A program made the translations under genes and the position numbers. Source: Planctomycetota bacterium (GTDB lineage Bacteria > Planctomycetota > UBA11346). Taken from it: a stretch of 64,000 nt of DNA. The stretch lies in NCBI GenBank assembly GCA_025055595.1, contig JANWWU010000022.1, forward strand, positions 1-64,000, in the 5' to 3' direction. The notes beneath the pieces are model-generated. The model was given only the letters and a program-made list of their open reading frames with translations. It made no database searches and had not been told where the DNA came from. Below, in pieces: positions 36,990 to 46,759 of this stretch (the stretch's first letter is position 1; each line of letters starts with the position of its first letter).

Positions 36990-38749
36990 CGCGCCCTCCG
37001 CGCTGGCGCCGGCTTCTCGACCTTCGGGACGCCGGCGCGCTCCAGGGCGAACTGCAGGACGCGCTGCACATAGGGCGCCGCGACCTGCGCGCCGAAGTGC
37101 CCGTTCTTCGTCGCATCGTCGAGGGCGATCAGGCACACCAGCTTGTCCTGCACCGGCGCCTCGCGGTGCGCCGGCGCCCAGCCGACGAAGGAACCGACAT
37201 GCTGCTCGTGGGAGTACCGGCCGTCGACGATCTTCATCGTCGTGCCGGTCTTGCCGGCGGCGACATAGCCCTCGAGGTCCGAGGCCCTGGCGGTGCCCTC
37301 GCTCATCGTGTGGGTCATCGCTTCCTCGATCTGCAGCGCATCCTGCTCGCGGAAGACGCGCCGCGGCGCCTCCAGCAGGGGGAGCGCCGCATCGCTCGCG
37401 CCCTCGCGCCACACGCGCTTGATCAGGCGCGGCGGCATCCACATCCCGCGGTTGGCGATCGCGGCGTGGGCCATGATCAGCTGCAGGGGGGTGACGGCGA
37501 TCTCGTGCCCCATCGGCACCGACATGCAGGCGCCGAGCTCGTTCCACGCCTGGCGCGGGCGCACGATGCCGGGACCCTCGCCGGGCAGGGGGATGCCGAG
37601 GCGGCGTCCGAACTGCAGCTGCTGCACCCATTCGTAGAGCCGCTGCGGGCCGAGGCGCAGGCCGAGCTTGGCCATCAGGATGTTGTCGGAGAGCGCGATG
37701 CCCTCGGTGACGGTCAGCATGCCGTGGCCGCCGGAAGCCAGCGAGTGATCGGTGATCGTGCGCGCGGCGCGCCCGACGCGATGGGTCCAGCGCCCGTGTT
37801 CGCAGAAGATCCGCTCGTCGAAGCGCGCCAGGCCGTCGGCGACGGCGGCGCCAGCGATCAGCGGCTTGAAGGTCGAGCCCGGCTCGTAGGTGAACTGCAC
37901 CGCGCGGTTGTTGAGCGCCTCCGGACGGAAGGTCGAGCGATCGCGCGGATCGAAGGTCGGCCAGCTCGCCATCGCCACGATTTCGCCGGTCGCCGCGCGG
38001 ACGACGATGCCGGCGATTCCCTGGGGCGCATGCTTCTCGGCGGCCTCCGCCAGCGCGGCCTCGAGCGCGCGCTGCACCGGGATCTCGATCGTCAGCTGCA
38101 CATGGTGGCCGTCCTCCGGTTCCTGCCGCTCGCCGGAGATGCCGACGAGCGGATTGCCGAGGGCATCGACCTCCATCACCTCGCGGCCATCGCGGCCGGC
38201 GAGCCATTCGTGCATCGTCTGCTCGATGCCGCCGCCGCCTCGGCCGTCGTCGTTGACGAAGCCGACGACATGCGGGGCCAGCGGTTCGCTCGGCCAGCAG
38301 CGCGCGTGGTCGCGGCGCAAACGCAGTCCGCGCAGCCGGAGTTCGCGGATCGCCTGGGCCTGGGCCTCGTCGAGGCCGTGGGCGATGACGCGGCCGTTGG
38401 TCGCGGCGGAAAAATGCGCGCGCAGCCGCTCGCGGGGGACGCCGATGATCCGTTCGAGCTCGAGGGTGGCGCGCAGGCGGTCGTCCATGTAGGCGGGATC
38501 GGCGAGCAGCGTCCAGCTCGGCTGGCTGACCGCCAGCGGCGCGCCGCTGGCATCGAAGATGCCGCCGCGCCGCGCCGGCACGCTGATGACGCGCACGCGC
38601 TGCCGTTCGCCGCGCGCGCGCAGCGCCTCGTGCTGCTCGATCTGCAGCGCATGCAGGCGCAGCGCGAGGACGGCGAAGGCCGCCGCGAAGATCGCGAACA
38701 TCGCGATCGTCAGCCACACGGGATGCGGCGCCGGAGCCGATGTGATCAT
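36986..38749 (-). CDS. ftsI: Penicillin-binding protein 3 / FtsI-type transpeptidase
   Basis: N-terminal TM; GRGGGGIEQTMHEWLAG, EPGSTFKPLI (SxxK), LSDN (SxN), AAGKTGTT (KTG). Confidence 0.94.
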   Translation of the reverse strand: MITSAPAPHPVWLTIAMFAIFAAAFAVLALRLHALQIEQHEALRARGERQRVRVISVPARRGGIFDASGAPLAVSQPSWTLLADPAYMDDRLRATLELERIIGVPRERLRAHFSAATNGRVIAHGLDEAQAQAIRELRLRGLRLRRDHARCWPSEPLAPHVVGFVNDDGRGGGGIEQTMHEWLAGRDGREVMEVDALGNPLVGISGERQEPEDGHHVQLTIEIPVQRALEAALAEAAEKHAPQGIAGIVVRAATGEIVAMASWPTFDPRDRSTFRPEALNNRAVQFTYEPGSTFKPLIAGAAVADGLARFDERIFCEHGRWTHRVGRAARTITDHSLASGGHGMLTVTEGIALSDNILMAKLGLRLGPQRLYEWVQQLQFGRRLGIPLPGEGPGIVRPRQAWNELGACMSVPMGHEIAVTPLQLIMAHAAIANRGMWMPPRLIKRVWREGASDAALPLLEAPRRVFREQDALQIEEAMTHTMSEGTARASDLEGYVAAGKTGTTMKIVDGRYSHEQHVGSFVGWAPAHREAPVQDKLVCLIALDDATKNGHFGAQVAAPYVQRVLQFALERAGVPKVEKPAPARRAR

Positions 38750-39018
38750 CGCCGCGCCATCTCCGGGGCCTGCAAGGGCAGGCGCAGGCGGCGCAGCGCG
38801 GTCTCGAGGGCCGGCGGCGAGGCCAGCGCATCGAGCTCGCTGCGCAGCGTCGCCAGCTTGGCCTCGAGATCGCGCAGTCGGTCGCGATCGGCGCCGAGGC
38901 GCCGCGCCAGCGCGCGCTGCTCGCTGCCGGCGGCGGCGATCGCGGCAGCGAGCAGCGCCGCCAGCGCCAGCCACAGGAAGGCGAGCAGGATGTCCCCCCG
39001 CAGATGCTGCATCGTCAT
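38746..39018 (-). CDS. ftsL: FtsL-like small bitopic protein
   Basis: Single TM followed by coiled coil RALARRLGADRDRLRDLEAKLATLRSELDAL; position between rsmH and ftsI. Confidence 0.65.
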   Translation of the reverse strand: MTMQHLRGDILLAFLWLALAALLAAAIAAAGSEQRALARRLGADRDRLRDLEAKLATLRSELDALASPPALETALRRLRLPLQAPEMARR

Positions 39019-39914
39019 GGTGCTCTCCTCGCCCAACGAAGCTTCGCGCTGTGCGCGCGCGAGTTGGCGGCGATCTCCGCCGGCGTCGGCCGCAGCGGCG
39101 TGCGCGCGATCTCGCGCCACAGCCCGCGCGCCAGCTGCTCGCGGAAGGCGCGCTTGACCAGGCGATCCTCCAGCGAGTGGAAGGCGATGATCACCGCGCA
39201 GCCGCCGGCCGCCAGCAGCGCGGGCAAGGCGCCGAGCAGGCGCTCGAGCTCGCCGAGCTCGTCGTTGACCGCGATGCGCAGGGCCTGGAACGCGCGCAGC
39301 GCCGGATGGCGGCGGTGCCGGCCGGGGATCGCGGCGCGGATCGCCGCGGCGAGGCCGGCGGCGCTGGCGATGCCGCGCGCCCGCGCGCGCTTGAGGGCGC
39401 GTGCGACGCGCCGCGCCTGACGCTCCTCGCCATAGGTGCGCAGCAGCTGGACGAGCGCCGCCTCATCGCTGCCGTCGATCACCGCGAGGGCGTCGCGCAC
39501 GCAGCCGTCGCCCATCCGCATGTCGAGCGGATGCTCGTCGTGCAGCGAGAAGCCGCGGCCGGGCTCGTCGAGCTGCATGCTGCTCATCCCGAGGTCGGCG
39601 AGCACGCCGTCGAAGCGCTCGCCGGCGGCGACCAGCGCGGCGGCCGCCTCGCTGAAGGTGCCGCCGCGGATGGTCAGGCGCTCGCTGTGCGCGTGCAGGC
39701 GCTCGCTGGCCAGCGCGCGCGCCCGCGGATCGCGATCGATGCCAAGCACGCAGGCGCCGGCGGCAAGCAGCGGCGCGCTGTGCCCCCCCGCGCCGAGCGT
39801 GCAGTCGAGGAAGCGCTTGCCCGGAGCCGGCGCCAGCAGGGCCGCGACTTCGGCGCAGAGCACGCTGGCATGCGGCGACGATGGCGCGGGCGATGCCAAA
39901 GCCGTCGCCCTCAT
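39015..39914 (-). CDS. rsmH: 16S rRNA (cytosine-1402-N4) methyltransferase
   Basis: HASVLCAEVAALL, FLDCTLGAGGHSAPLL, DGVLADLGMSSMQLDEPGRGFS, QALRIAVNDELGELERLL, AFHSLEDRLVK. Confidence 0.95.
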   Translation of the reverse strand: MRATALASPAPSSPHASVLCAEVAALLAPAPGKRFLDCTLGAGGHSAPLLAAGACVLGIDRDPRARALASERLHAHSERLTIRGGTFSEAAAALVAAGERFDGVLADLGMSSMQLDEPGRGFSLHDEHPLDMRMGDGCVRDALAVIDGSDEAALVQLLRTYGEERQARRVARALKRARARGIASAAGLAAAIRAAIPGRHRRHPALRAFQALRIAVNDELGELERLLGALPALLAAGGCAVIIAFHSLEDRLVKRAFREQLARGLWREIARTPLRPTPAEIAANSRAHSAKLRWARRAP

Positions 39915-40120
39915 CACGCGCTCGCCGCGAGACGGTCGCGGGATGCCGCCGCGCAGTGTTGCAGGTAGCGCAGGTAGGGGCTGGCGCTGACGGCGATGCC
40001 GAGGCGCGCGGCGGCGCGCAGGCGGGCCTCGCACTCCGCGAGCGTCGGCGCGAGCCGCGCGCTCGCGAGTTCGCGGCGATCGAGAGCCGACAACAGGGAG
40101 ATGCACAGCTGGTCGCGCAT
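39914..40120 (-). CDS. Small uncharacterised protein (68 aa) between mraZ and rsmH
   Basis: MRDQLCISLLSALDRRELASARLAPTLAECEARLRAAARLGIAVSASPYLRYLQHCAAASRDRLAASA; TGATG overlap with rsmH start, 4-nt gap after mraZ stop. Confidence 0.55.
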   Translation of the reverse strand: MRDQLCISLLSALDRRELASARLAPTLAECEARLRAAARLGIAVSASPYLRYLQHCAAASRDRLAASA

Positions 40121-40124
40121 GGCC

Positions 40125-40583
40125 TCACACGATGAGGTAGGGGGTGAGATCGATCGTCGGAGCCTGCGCGGGATTGCTCCAGCGCGCGAACTCCTCGGGA
40201 TTCCACAGATAGACGATGTCGCCGGTGACGACGAACAGGGCGTCGCGCTGCAGGCCGAGGTAGTCGACGAGGTGCTGGGGGAGCACGATGCGCCGCTGGT
40301 CGTCGATCGCCAGCTGCACGGCGCGCGCATTGAGCTCCTGCACGAGCACCAGCTTGTCTTCCGGCGTGCGGTCGGCGGCTTCGAGGATGCGTCGCTCGCG
40401 CCGGCGCAGCTCCTGCTCGCTCATGATCAGCACGACGGGCGAGCGCTGGCGCCGATCGGCCTTGCCCGGCATGTAGTGCGGCAAGGCGCGCACCTGTTCG
40501 AGGCCCGCCAAGCCGACAGCGTCCCGCGGCAGCGTCAGCTGCTTCTTCGGCGACAAGCGGTGCGTCGGCGGCAGGGGAAGCAT
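40125..40583 (-). CDS. mraZ: MraZ-like AbrB-fold transcriptional regulator
   Basis: Two SpoVT/AbrB-like repeats HRLSPKKQLTLPRD and IDDQRRIVLPQHLVDYLGLQRDALFVVTGDIVYLWNPEEF; first gene of dcw cluster. Confidence 0.82.
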   Translation of the reverse strand: MLPLPPTHRLSPKKQLTLPRDAVGLAGLEQVRALPHYMPGKADRRQRSPVVLIMSEQELRRRERRILEAADRTPEDKLVLVQELNARAVQLAIDDQRRIVLPQHLVDYLGLQRDALFVVTGDIVYLWNPEEFARWSNPAQAPTIDLTPYLIV

Positions 40584-40601
40584 GGCGAGGGGCGTTAGGA
40601 A

Positions 40602-40631
40602 CAGTTTGCAACTTTTTGCTACTGGCTGCAA
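40602..40631 (-). promoter_or_regulatory. Putative MraZ operator: three 10-bp-phased direct repeats upstream of mraZ
   Basis: Plus strand CAGTTTGCAA|CTTTTTGCTA|CTGGCTGCAA; minus strand TTGCAGCCAG|TAGCAAAAAG|TTGCAAACTG (TWGCA-N5 x3). Confidence 0.6.
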
Positions 40632-40693
40632 CCAGCAAGCGCAGGAGCGCCTGAGATTTCTAGGTCATTACGAACTCCATTGCTGGGAACGCC

Positions 40694-40722
40694 TTGTATG
40701 ACGGCGACTTCTGCACTATGCT
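40694..40722 (+). promoter_or_regulatory. Putative sigma70-type promoter for the four-HTH gene
   Basis: TTGTAT-N17-TATGCT, 8 nt before ATG 40731. Confidence 0.4.
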
Positions 40723-40730
40723 TCCCGCTT

Positions 40731-41975
40731 ATGGCCGATGCTCCCTTGCTCTGCGATGTGCTGCGTCAACACTTGCAAGCCGCGGGCATCAGCGCCCGGG
40801 CGCTGGCCTTCAAGATCGGCGCCAGCTATCCGAGCATGCTGGCATGGCTGCGCGGGCGCGGCATTCCGCGCAAAGAAGAGCACCGCGAGGCCTTGCGCCG
40901 CGAGCTCGCCTTGCAGCCCGATGTCTTCCACCGCGTGCTCGCGGCGAGCATCAAGGAGAGCGGGATCGAGGATTTTCCCGACGAGAGCGAGCTCGACCTG
41001 CGGCAGCTCGTGCTGCGCCACCTCGAGACCCATCACCTGACCGAGCGCACCTTCGCTGATCTTTCGGGGATCCCCTATGCAACGCTGCAGGGCATCACGC
41101 GGCGCGGCGCTCTGCCGCGCGCCAGCACGCTCGAGCAGCTGGCGCATGCGCTCGGCCTGCCGCTCGAAGTCGTGCGCGAAGCCGCGCAGCGCACGCGCGG
41201 CGAAGCGGAAGCCGCCGGACATCCCGTGACCTTGACGACCGAGGTCGAGACCCACGCCGCGCCGCCGTCGCCCGTCAGCGTTGGTAGCGTCAGCGAAGCG
41301 CCGTCGGCCCCGATGCCGGCGCCGGCCTCCGAGCTCGCGCGCCGCGTCAGCGAGCGCATCGCCGCCAGCGGGCTGACGATCGGCACCTACGCGCGCACCC
41401 ACAACCTGCCCTACATTCCGCTGGCGCGCCTGGTCAGCGAAGGCATCGAGCCGAGCGACCCGGCGGTGCGCGAGGCGATCGTCGCCGCGTTCACCGCCGG
41501 CAACGCCGAGGGCGGCGCAGCCGGCGGCCAAGGCGGCGAGCATCCGACGCGCGCGCTGCACCGCTTCGATCGGCAGACCCATCCGCTCTACAGCCGAGAG
41601 CCGGCGCCGGGCGATCACCCCCTGCAGGACGCCTTGCTGCGGCTCTGCCGCGAGCGCGGGTGGAGCCAGCAGCAGTTCGCGCGCGCTGCCGGCATCGCCG
41701 TCCAGACCGCTTCCCGCTTGCTGCGCGGCGAGCTGCCGGTGCGCGATGCGACGCACGCCAAGCTGCGCGAGCTGCTCGGCCTCGACGAGGCGGCGTACCG
41801 CGCCCTGCTGCCGCCGGAGCCGGCGCATGTGCCGGGCGACGCCGAGCGGGCGGGCAGCGCGGAGGACGGCGACAGCACCACCGAAGCCCTCGATCTGGCG
41901 CGGCAGATCATGCGCCTGCAGCCCGGGCAGCGCCGGGCCGTCAAGCGTCTGGTGAAGACGCTGCGCCGCGAGTGA
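40731..41975 (+). CDS. Multi-HTH (four XRE/Cro-like modules) DNA-binding protein
   Basis: Four successive HTH-like units: LLCDVLRQHLQAAGISARALAFKIGASYPSMLAWLRG; LVLRHLETHHLTERTFADLSGIPYATLQGITRRG; VSERIAASGLTIGTYARTHNLPYIPLARLVSEG; LLRLCRERGWSQQQFARAAGIAVQTASRLLRG. Confidence 0.75.
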   Translation: MADAPLLCDVLRQHLQAAGISARALAFKIGASYPSMLAWLRGRGIPRKEEHREALRRELALQPDVFHRVLAASIKESGIEDFPDESELDLRQLVLRHLETHHLTERTFADLSGIPYATLQGITRRGALPRASTLEQLAHALGLPLEVVREAAQRTRGEAEAAGHPVTLTTEVETHAAPPSPVSVGSVSEAPSAPMPAPASELARRVSERIAASGLTIGTYARTHNLPYIPLARLVSEGIEPSDPAVREAIVAAFTAGNAEGGAAGGQGGEHPTRALHRFDRQTHPLYSREPAPGDHPLQDALLRLCRERGWSQQQFARAAGIAVQTASRLLRGELPVRDATHAKLRELLGLDEAAYRALLPPEPAHVPGDAERAGSAEDGDSTTEALDLARQIMRLQPGQRRAVKRLVKTLRRE

Positions 41976-42384
41976 GCGCGCGCTGCGCGAGGAAGCGCCG
42001 CAGGATGCAGGCGGCCGCCTCGGCGTCGATCCAGCCGTCGGCGCAGGGCCAGCGGCCGCTCTCCTGCAGCAGGGCGATCGCCTCCGCGGTCGTGTCCCGT
42101 TCGTCGCAGAAGCGGATCGGCAGCGTGGTGCGCTGCGCCAGCCGGGCACGGAAGCGCTGCACCCAGCGCGCGTTGTCGCCGTAGCGGCCGTCCGCGAGGC
42201 GCGGCATGCCGATGACGATGCCGGCCGCCGCGTGCCGCTGGGCGATGGCGGCGACCGCACGCGCCGCGCGCTCGTCGTCGGCGCGTGCGATCCAGCCGAG
42301 GGGCCGCGCCGTGAGCTCCAGGGCATCGCAGACGGCGAGGCCGATGCGCGCGCGCCCGTAGTCGACTCCCACCCAGACCGGCAT
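41941..42384 (-). CDS. ruvX: RuvX/YqgF Holliday junction resolvase-like protein
   Basis: VGVDYGRARIGLAVCDALELTARPL, GIVIGMPRLADGRYGDNARWVQRF, FCDERDTTAEA, AEAAACILRRFL. Confidence 0.9.
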   Translation of the reverse strand: MPVWVGVDYGRARIGLAVCDALELTARPLGWIARADDERAARAVAAIAQRHAAAGIVIGMPRLADGRYGDNARWVQRFRARLAQRTTLPIRFCDERDTTAEAIALLQESGRWPCADGWIDAEAAACILRRFLAQRALTRGAASSPDA

Positions 42385-42445
42385 GCCGCAGTGTCAGCCC
42401 GCGGCCGCTGCGCCAACCGCCGTCGCCTTGAGCCGCCGCCGCTGC

Positions 42446-44101
42446 ATGGAGGATGCCGGGGTGCCAGTCAAGACGACGGTGCTGCGCCTCGAGCGCGCCG
42501 TACGGGAAGAGCACCAGCGCGCCCTGGTGGTCGCCCGCCTGGAGTGGGAGCGTCTGGCGCAGGCCGTGGTCGCGGCGGCGCGGCGCCGCGGCTACGCCGG
42601 CGACGATCCGTATCTCGCGCTGCAGAGCCTGGCGCTCGTCGATCTGCAGCTGCGGCGGCTGGCGTCGGCGGTCGGCGACCTGTGGTTGACGCTGGCGGCA
42701 GCGCGGCCGCTGTCGCAGCTCGATCCCGAGCAGGGGGCCCTGGTCGATGTCGTCCATCGCTGCCTGACGGCAGCGCACGCCGAGCAGCCCGTTGATCCCG
42801 AGGCGCTGCGCGAGGCGATCGCGGCGATTGCCGCCGTCTGCGCGGCGCAGCAGCGCGCGCCGGCCGCGGTCTCGGAGGCGCCGGAGGCGGTGGCGGCGCG
42901 TGCGGCGATCGCCGCCGCCGAACGCGAGCGAGACGGGACCGTGCGCGCCTTTGCCGAGGTGCTCGGCGCCCTGCAGGCCGCGCTCTCCGGCCAGCCGAGC
43001 GCCTTGAGCGGGCGCGGCGCGGAGCTGGTCGCGGCGGTGCGCGGCCTGCGCGAGCAGCGCGAGGAGCTTGTCCGGCAGCTGCGCGACCTGCAGCAGCGCG
43101 TGGCGCGGCTGATTGGCGAGCGGCGCCAGCTGGCCGACGAGCTCGAGCTGTGCCTGCACGAGCTGGGGCGCCTGCGCGCGGCGCGCAACCTGCGGCTTGA
43201 GCTCGCGCCGCGCACCGCGCAGGCGCTCGCCCACAGCGGAAGGCGGCGCCTGGCCCGCGTCCGGCGAGCGCTGGCGGAGCTGCATGCCTGCCTGCCGTTG
43301 ACGGCCGAGCCCGCCCGCGCGCCGCAAGAGCCCGCCGAGGATCCGGAGGCCGCCGATCTGGCAGGGCTGCTGCAGGCCTGGCGCGAGGCCGCCGCCGCCG
43401 TCCTCCTCTATGCCGATCGCTGGCGCTGGGCGCTCGGCGTGCAGCAGCTGGCGGAGGCGGCGCCGCGCTGGCGCGCGCTGCTCGATGAGCTCGTACGCCT
43501 GCTGGCGGCGTGGCGCGCGCGGCTCGGGCTGCCGGCGGGCTGGCTGGCGCAGCCGGAGCGCGGCGCCGTCGCCCTCTGCGCGCTGCCGCCGCTGATCGCC
43601 GAAGATCTGCGCGCGCTCGCGGCGCACCCCGAAGCCGACGCTGCGCTGCCGGAGCTCGTCCGTGTCCTCGCGCCGAGCGTAGCCTGGATGGGGTGCGTCG
43701 TCGCGCATGCCCGGGGCCGCGCCTGGCAGAGCCCGGATCCGCCGGCCGAGGCCGCGCCGCGCGCGGCGCTTGCCCAGCTCGCCGATGCCCTGTGGGACAT
43801 CGCTGGAACCCTCGAGGCCTGCTTCGCCGAGGCCCTGGCCAGCGAGCTGCGCCTGCCGCCCCCCGAGCAGCGGCTGCTCGGCGCCTCTGCCGCGCTGAGC
43901 GGCGCCGTGCGCGAGCTGTGCGCGTGCTGCGAGGAGCTCGCACCGCATGCGCCGCTGCCCCTGCCGCTGCCGGCCGCGCTCGCCGATCATCCCGAGCCCG
44001 ATGCCGTGCTCGAGAGCGCGCGCCGCGCCGCGAGCTGGCTCGATGCGCTTGCCGCCGTGCCGCTCAGCGTCGGCGATGGCGAGGACCGAGAACGCCGCTA
44101 G
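42446..44101 (+). CDS. Uncharacterised long helical/coiled-coil protein
   Basis: Open frame of about 551 aa with heptad-rich segment LREQREELVRQLRDLQQRVARLIGERRQLADELELCLHELGRL; no family recognised. Confidence 0.55.
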   Translation: MEDAGVPVKTTVLRLERAVREEHQRALVVARLEWERLAQAVVAAARRRGYAGDDPYLALQSLALVDLQLRRLASAVGDLWLTLAAARPLSQLDPEQGALVDVVHRCLTAAHAEQPVDPEALREAIAAIAAVCAAQQRAPAAVSEAPEAVAARAAIAAAERERDGTVRAFAEVLGALQAALSGQPSALSGRGAELVAAVRGLREQREELVRQLRDLQQRVARLIGERRQLADELELCLHELGRLRAARNLRLELAPRTAQALAHSGRRRLARVRRALAELHACLPLTAEPARAPQEPAEDPEAADLAGLLQAWREAAAAVLLYADRWRWALGVQQLAEAAPRWRALLDELVRLLAAWRARLGLPAGWLAQPERGAVALCALPPLIAEDLRALAAHPEADAALPELVRVLAPSVAWMGCVVAHARGRAWQSPDPPAEAAPRAALAQLADALWDIAGTLEACFAEALASELRLPPPEQRLLGASAALSGAVRELCACCEELAPHAPLPLPLPAALADHPEPDAVLESARRAASWLDALAAVPLSVGDGEDRERR

Positions 44102-45245
44102 CGCCGGTGCGGCGCAGCGGCAGGCGCGGATGCTCCAGGCGCTCGAGCGCGCGCAGCAGCTCCTCGGCGGAGGCGTAGCGCTCCTCCGGCCGCTTGCGCA
44201 GCAGGCGGGCGACGATCTGCGCCATTCCCAGGCTGACGCCGCGCGCGACGCTGCGGACATCGGGGGCCGGGCGATGCAGATGCGCCTGCACGAGCTCGCT
44301 CGGGCTGCCCTCGAACACCGGCCGCCCGGCGAGGAGGTGGAAGGCGGTGGCGCCGAGGGCGTAGAGATCGGCACGGACATCGAGGTCTTGGCCGGCGGCC
44401 TGCTCGGGCGCGACATAGAGCGGGCTGCCGACGATGCGCTGCTGATGCGCCTTGCCGTCGGCGGCGATCGTCTCGGCGATGCCGAGATCGGCGAGCTTGT
44501 AGGTGCCCGCCTCGTCGAAGAGGATGTTGTCGGGCTTGACATCGCGGTGGACGAGGCGCTGGCTCGCGGCGTAGGCCAGGGCCTGGGCGATGTGGTGCAG
44601 CACCGCGCGCACCCGTGCTTCGGGCAGCGCGCCTTCGCGGTCGAGGACCTCGCCGAGGGAGCCCGCCATCAGCTCCATGACGATGAAGTAGTGCTCGCCG
44701 GCGGTGACGATGTCGTGGACCTGCACGACGTGCGGATGATTGAGCGCTCCCATCCGCCGCGCTTCGGCGAGGAAGGCGCGCACGCGCTCCGGGTTGCGGG
44801 CCTGCTCGGGCGACAGCACCTTGAGCGCCACAGGGCGGCGCAGGGCGAGCTGCAGGCCGCGATACACGGCGCCGAATCGGCCGCGGCCGATCAGCGACTC
44901 GAAGGCGTAGCCGGCGATCTGGGCGCCGAGCAGCGGATCGGGGTCCTCGGCCGCTTCCAGATGCAGGACGCAGCTGCCGATGCGCAGCCGGTCGCCGGGC
45001 ATCACCACCGCGCGCTGCACGCGCTGGCCGTTGAGCCAGGTGCCGTTGCGGCTGCCGAGGTCCTCGACCACCCAGCCCTCCTCGCTCGGTCGCAGACGGC
45101 AGTGCGCGCGGCTGACCTGCGCATCGGGGATGACGATCTCGGCGTGCTCCGCGAGGCGACCGATGATCACGCCGGCAGGCCCCGGCTCGAGGTCGATCGC
45201 CCGCGTCGTGCCGTCGTTGGCGCGCATCACCAAGCGGGTGGCCAC
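44064..45245 (-). CDS. FHA domain + serine/threonine protein kinase
   Basis: FHA: GVIIGRLAEHAEIVIPDAQVSRAHCRL...DLGSRNGTWLNGQRV; kinase: GRGRFGAVYRG, VALKVLS, LVHRDVKPDNIL, KLADLGIAE, GSPLYVAPEQ; GTG start inferred. Confidence 0.92.
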   Translation of the reverse strand: MATRLVMRANDGTTRAIDLEPGPAGVIIGRLAEHAEIVIPDAQVSRAHCRLRPSEEGWVVEDLGSRNGTWLNGQRVQRAVVMPGDRLRIGSCVLHLEAAEDPDPLLGAQIAGYAFESLIGRGRFGAVYRGLQLALRRPVALKVLSPEQARNPERVRAFLAEARRMGALNHPHVVQVHDIVTAGEHYFIVMELMAGSLGEVLDREGALPEARVRAVLHHIAQALAYAASQRLVHRDVKPDNILFDEAGTYKLADLGIAETIAADGKAHQQRIVGSPLYVAPEQAAGQDLDVRADLYALGATAFHLLAGRPVFEGSPSELVQAHLHRPAPDVRSVARGVSLGMAQIVARLLRKRPEERYASAEELLRALERLEHPRLPLRRTGASGVLGPRHRRR

Positions 45246-45280
45246 GCCGGCATCTTCGCGCCTACCCCGGCCCTGGCTAG

Positions 45281-46678
<1,398 letters not shown>

Positions 46679-46708
46679 TCCGTGGCGCGAGGCAGTGCCG
46701 GGCATCGA

Positions 46709-46736
46709 TTGTCGAGCGCCGATCGCGAGGCATAAT
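46709..46736 (+). promoter_or_regulatory. Putative promoter upstream of the endonuclease III-like gene
   Basis: TTGTCG-N16-CATAAT. Confidence 0.35.
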
Positions 46737-46759
46737 CCGCCGCTCATCAGGGGATCAGC

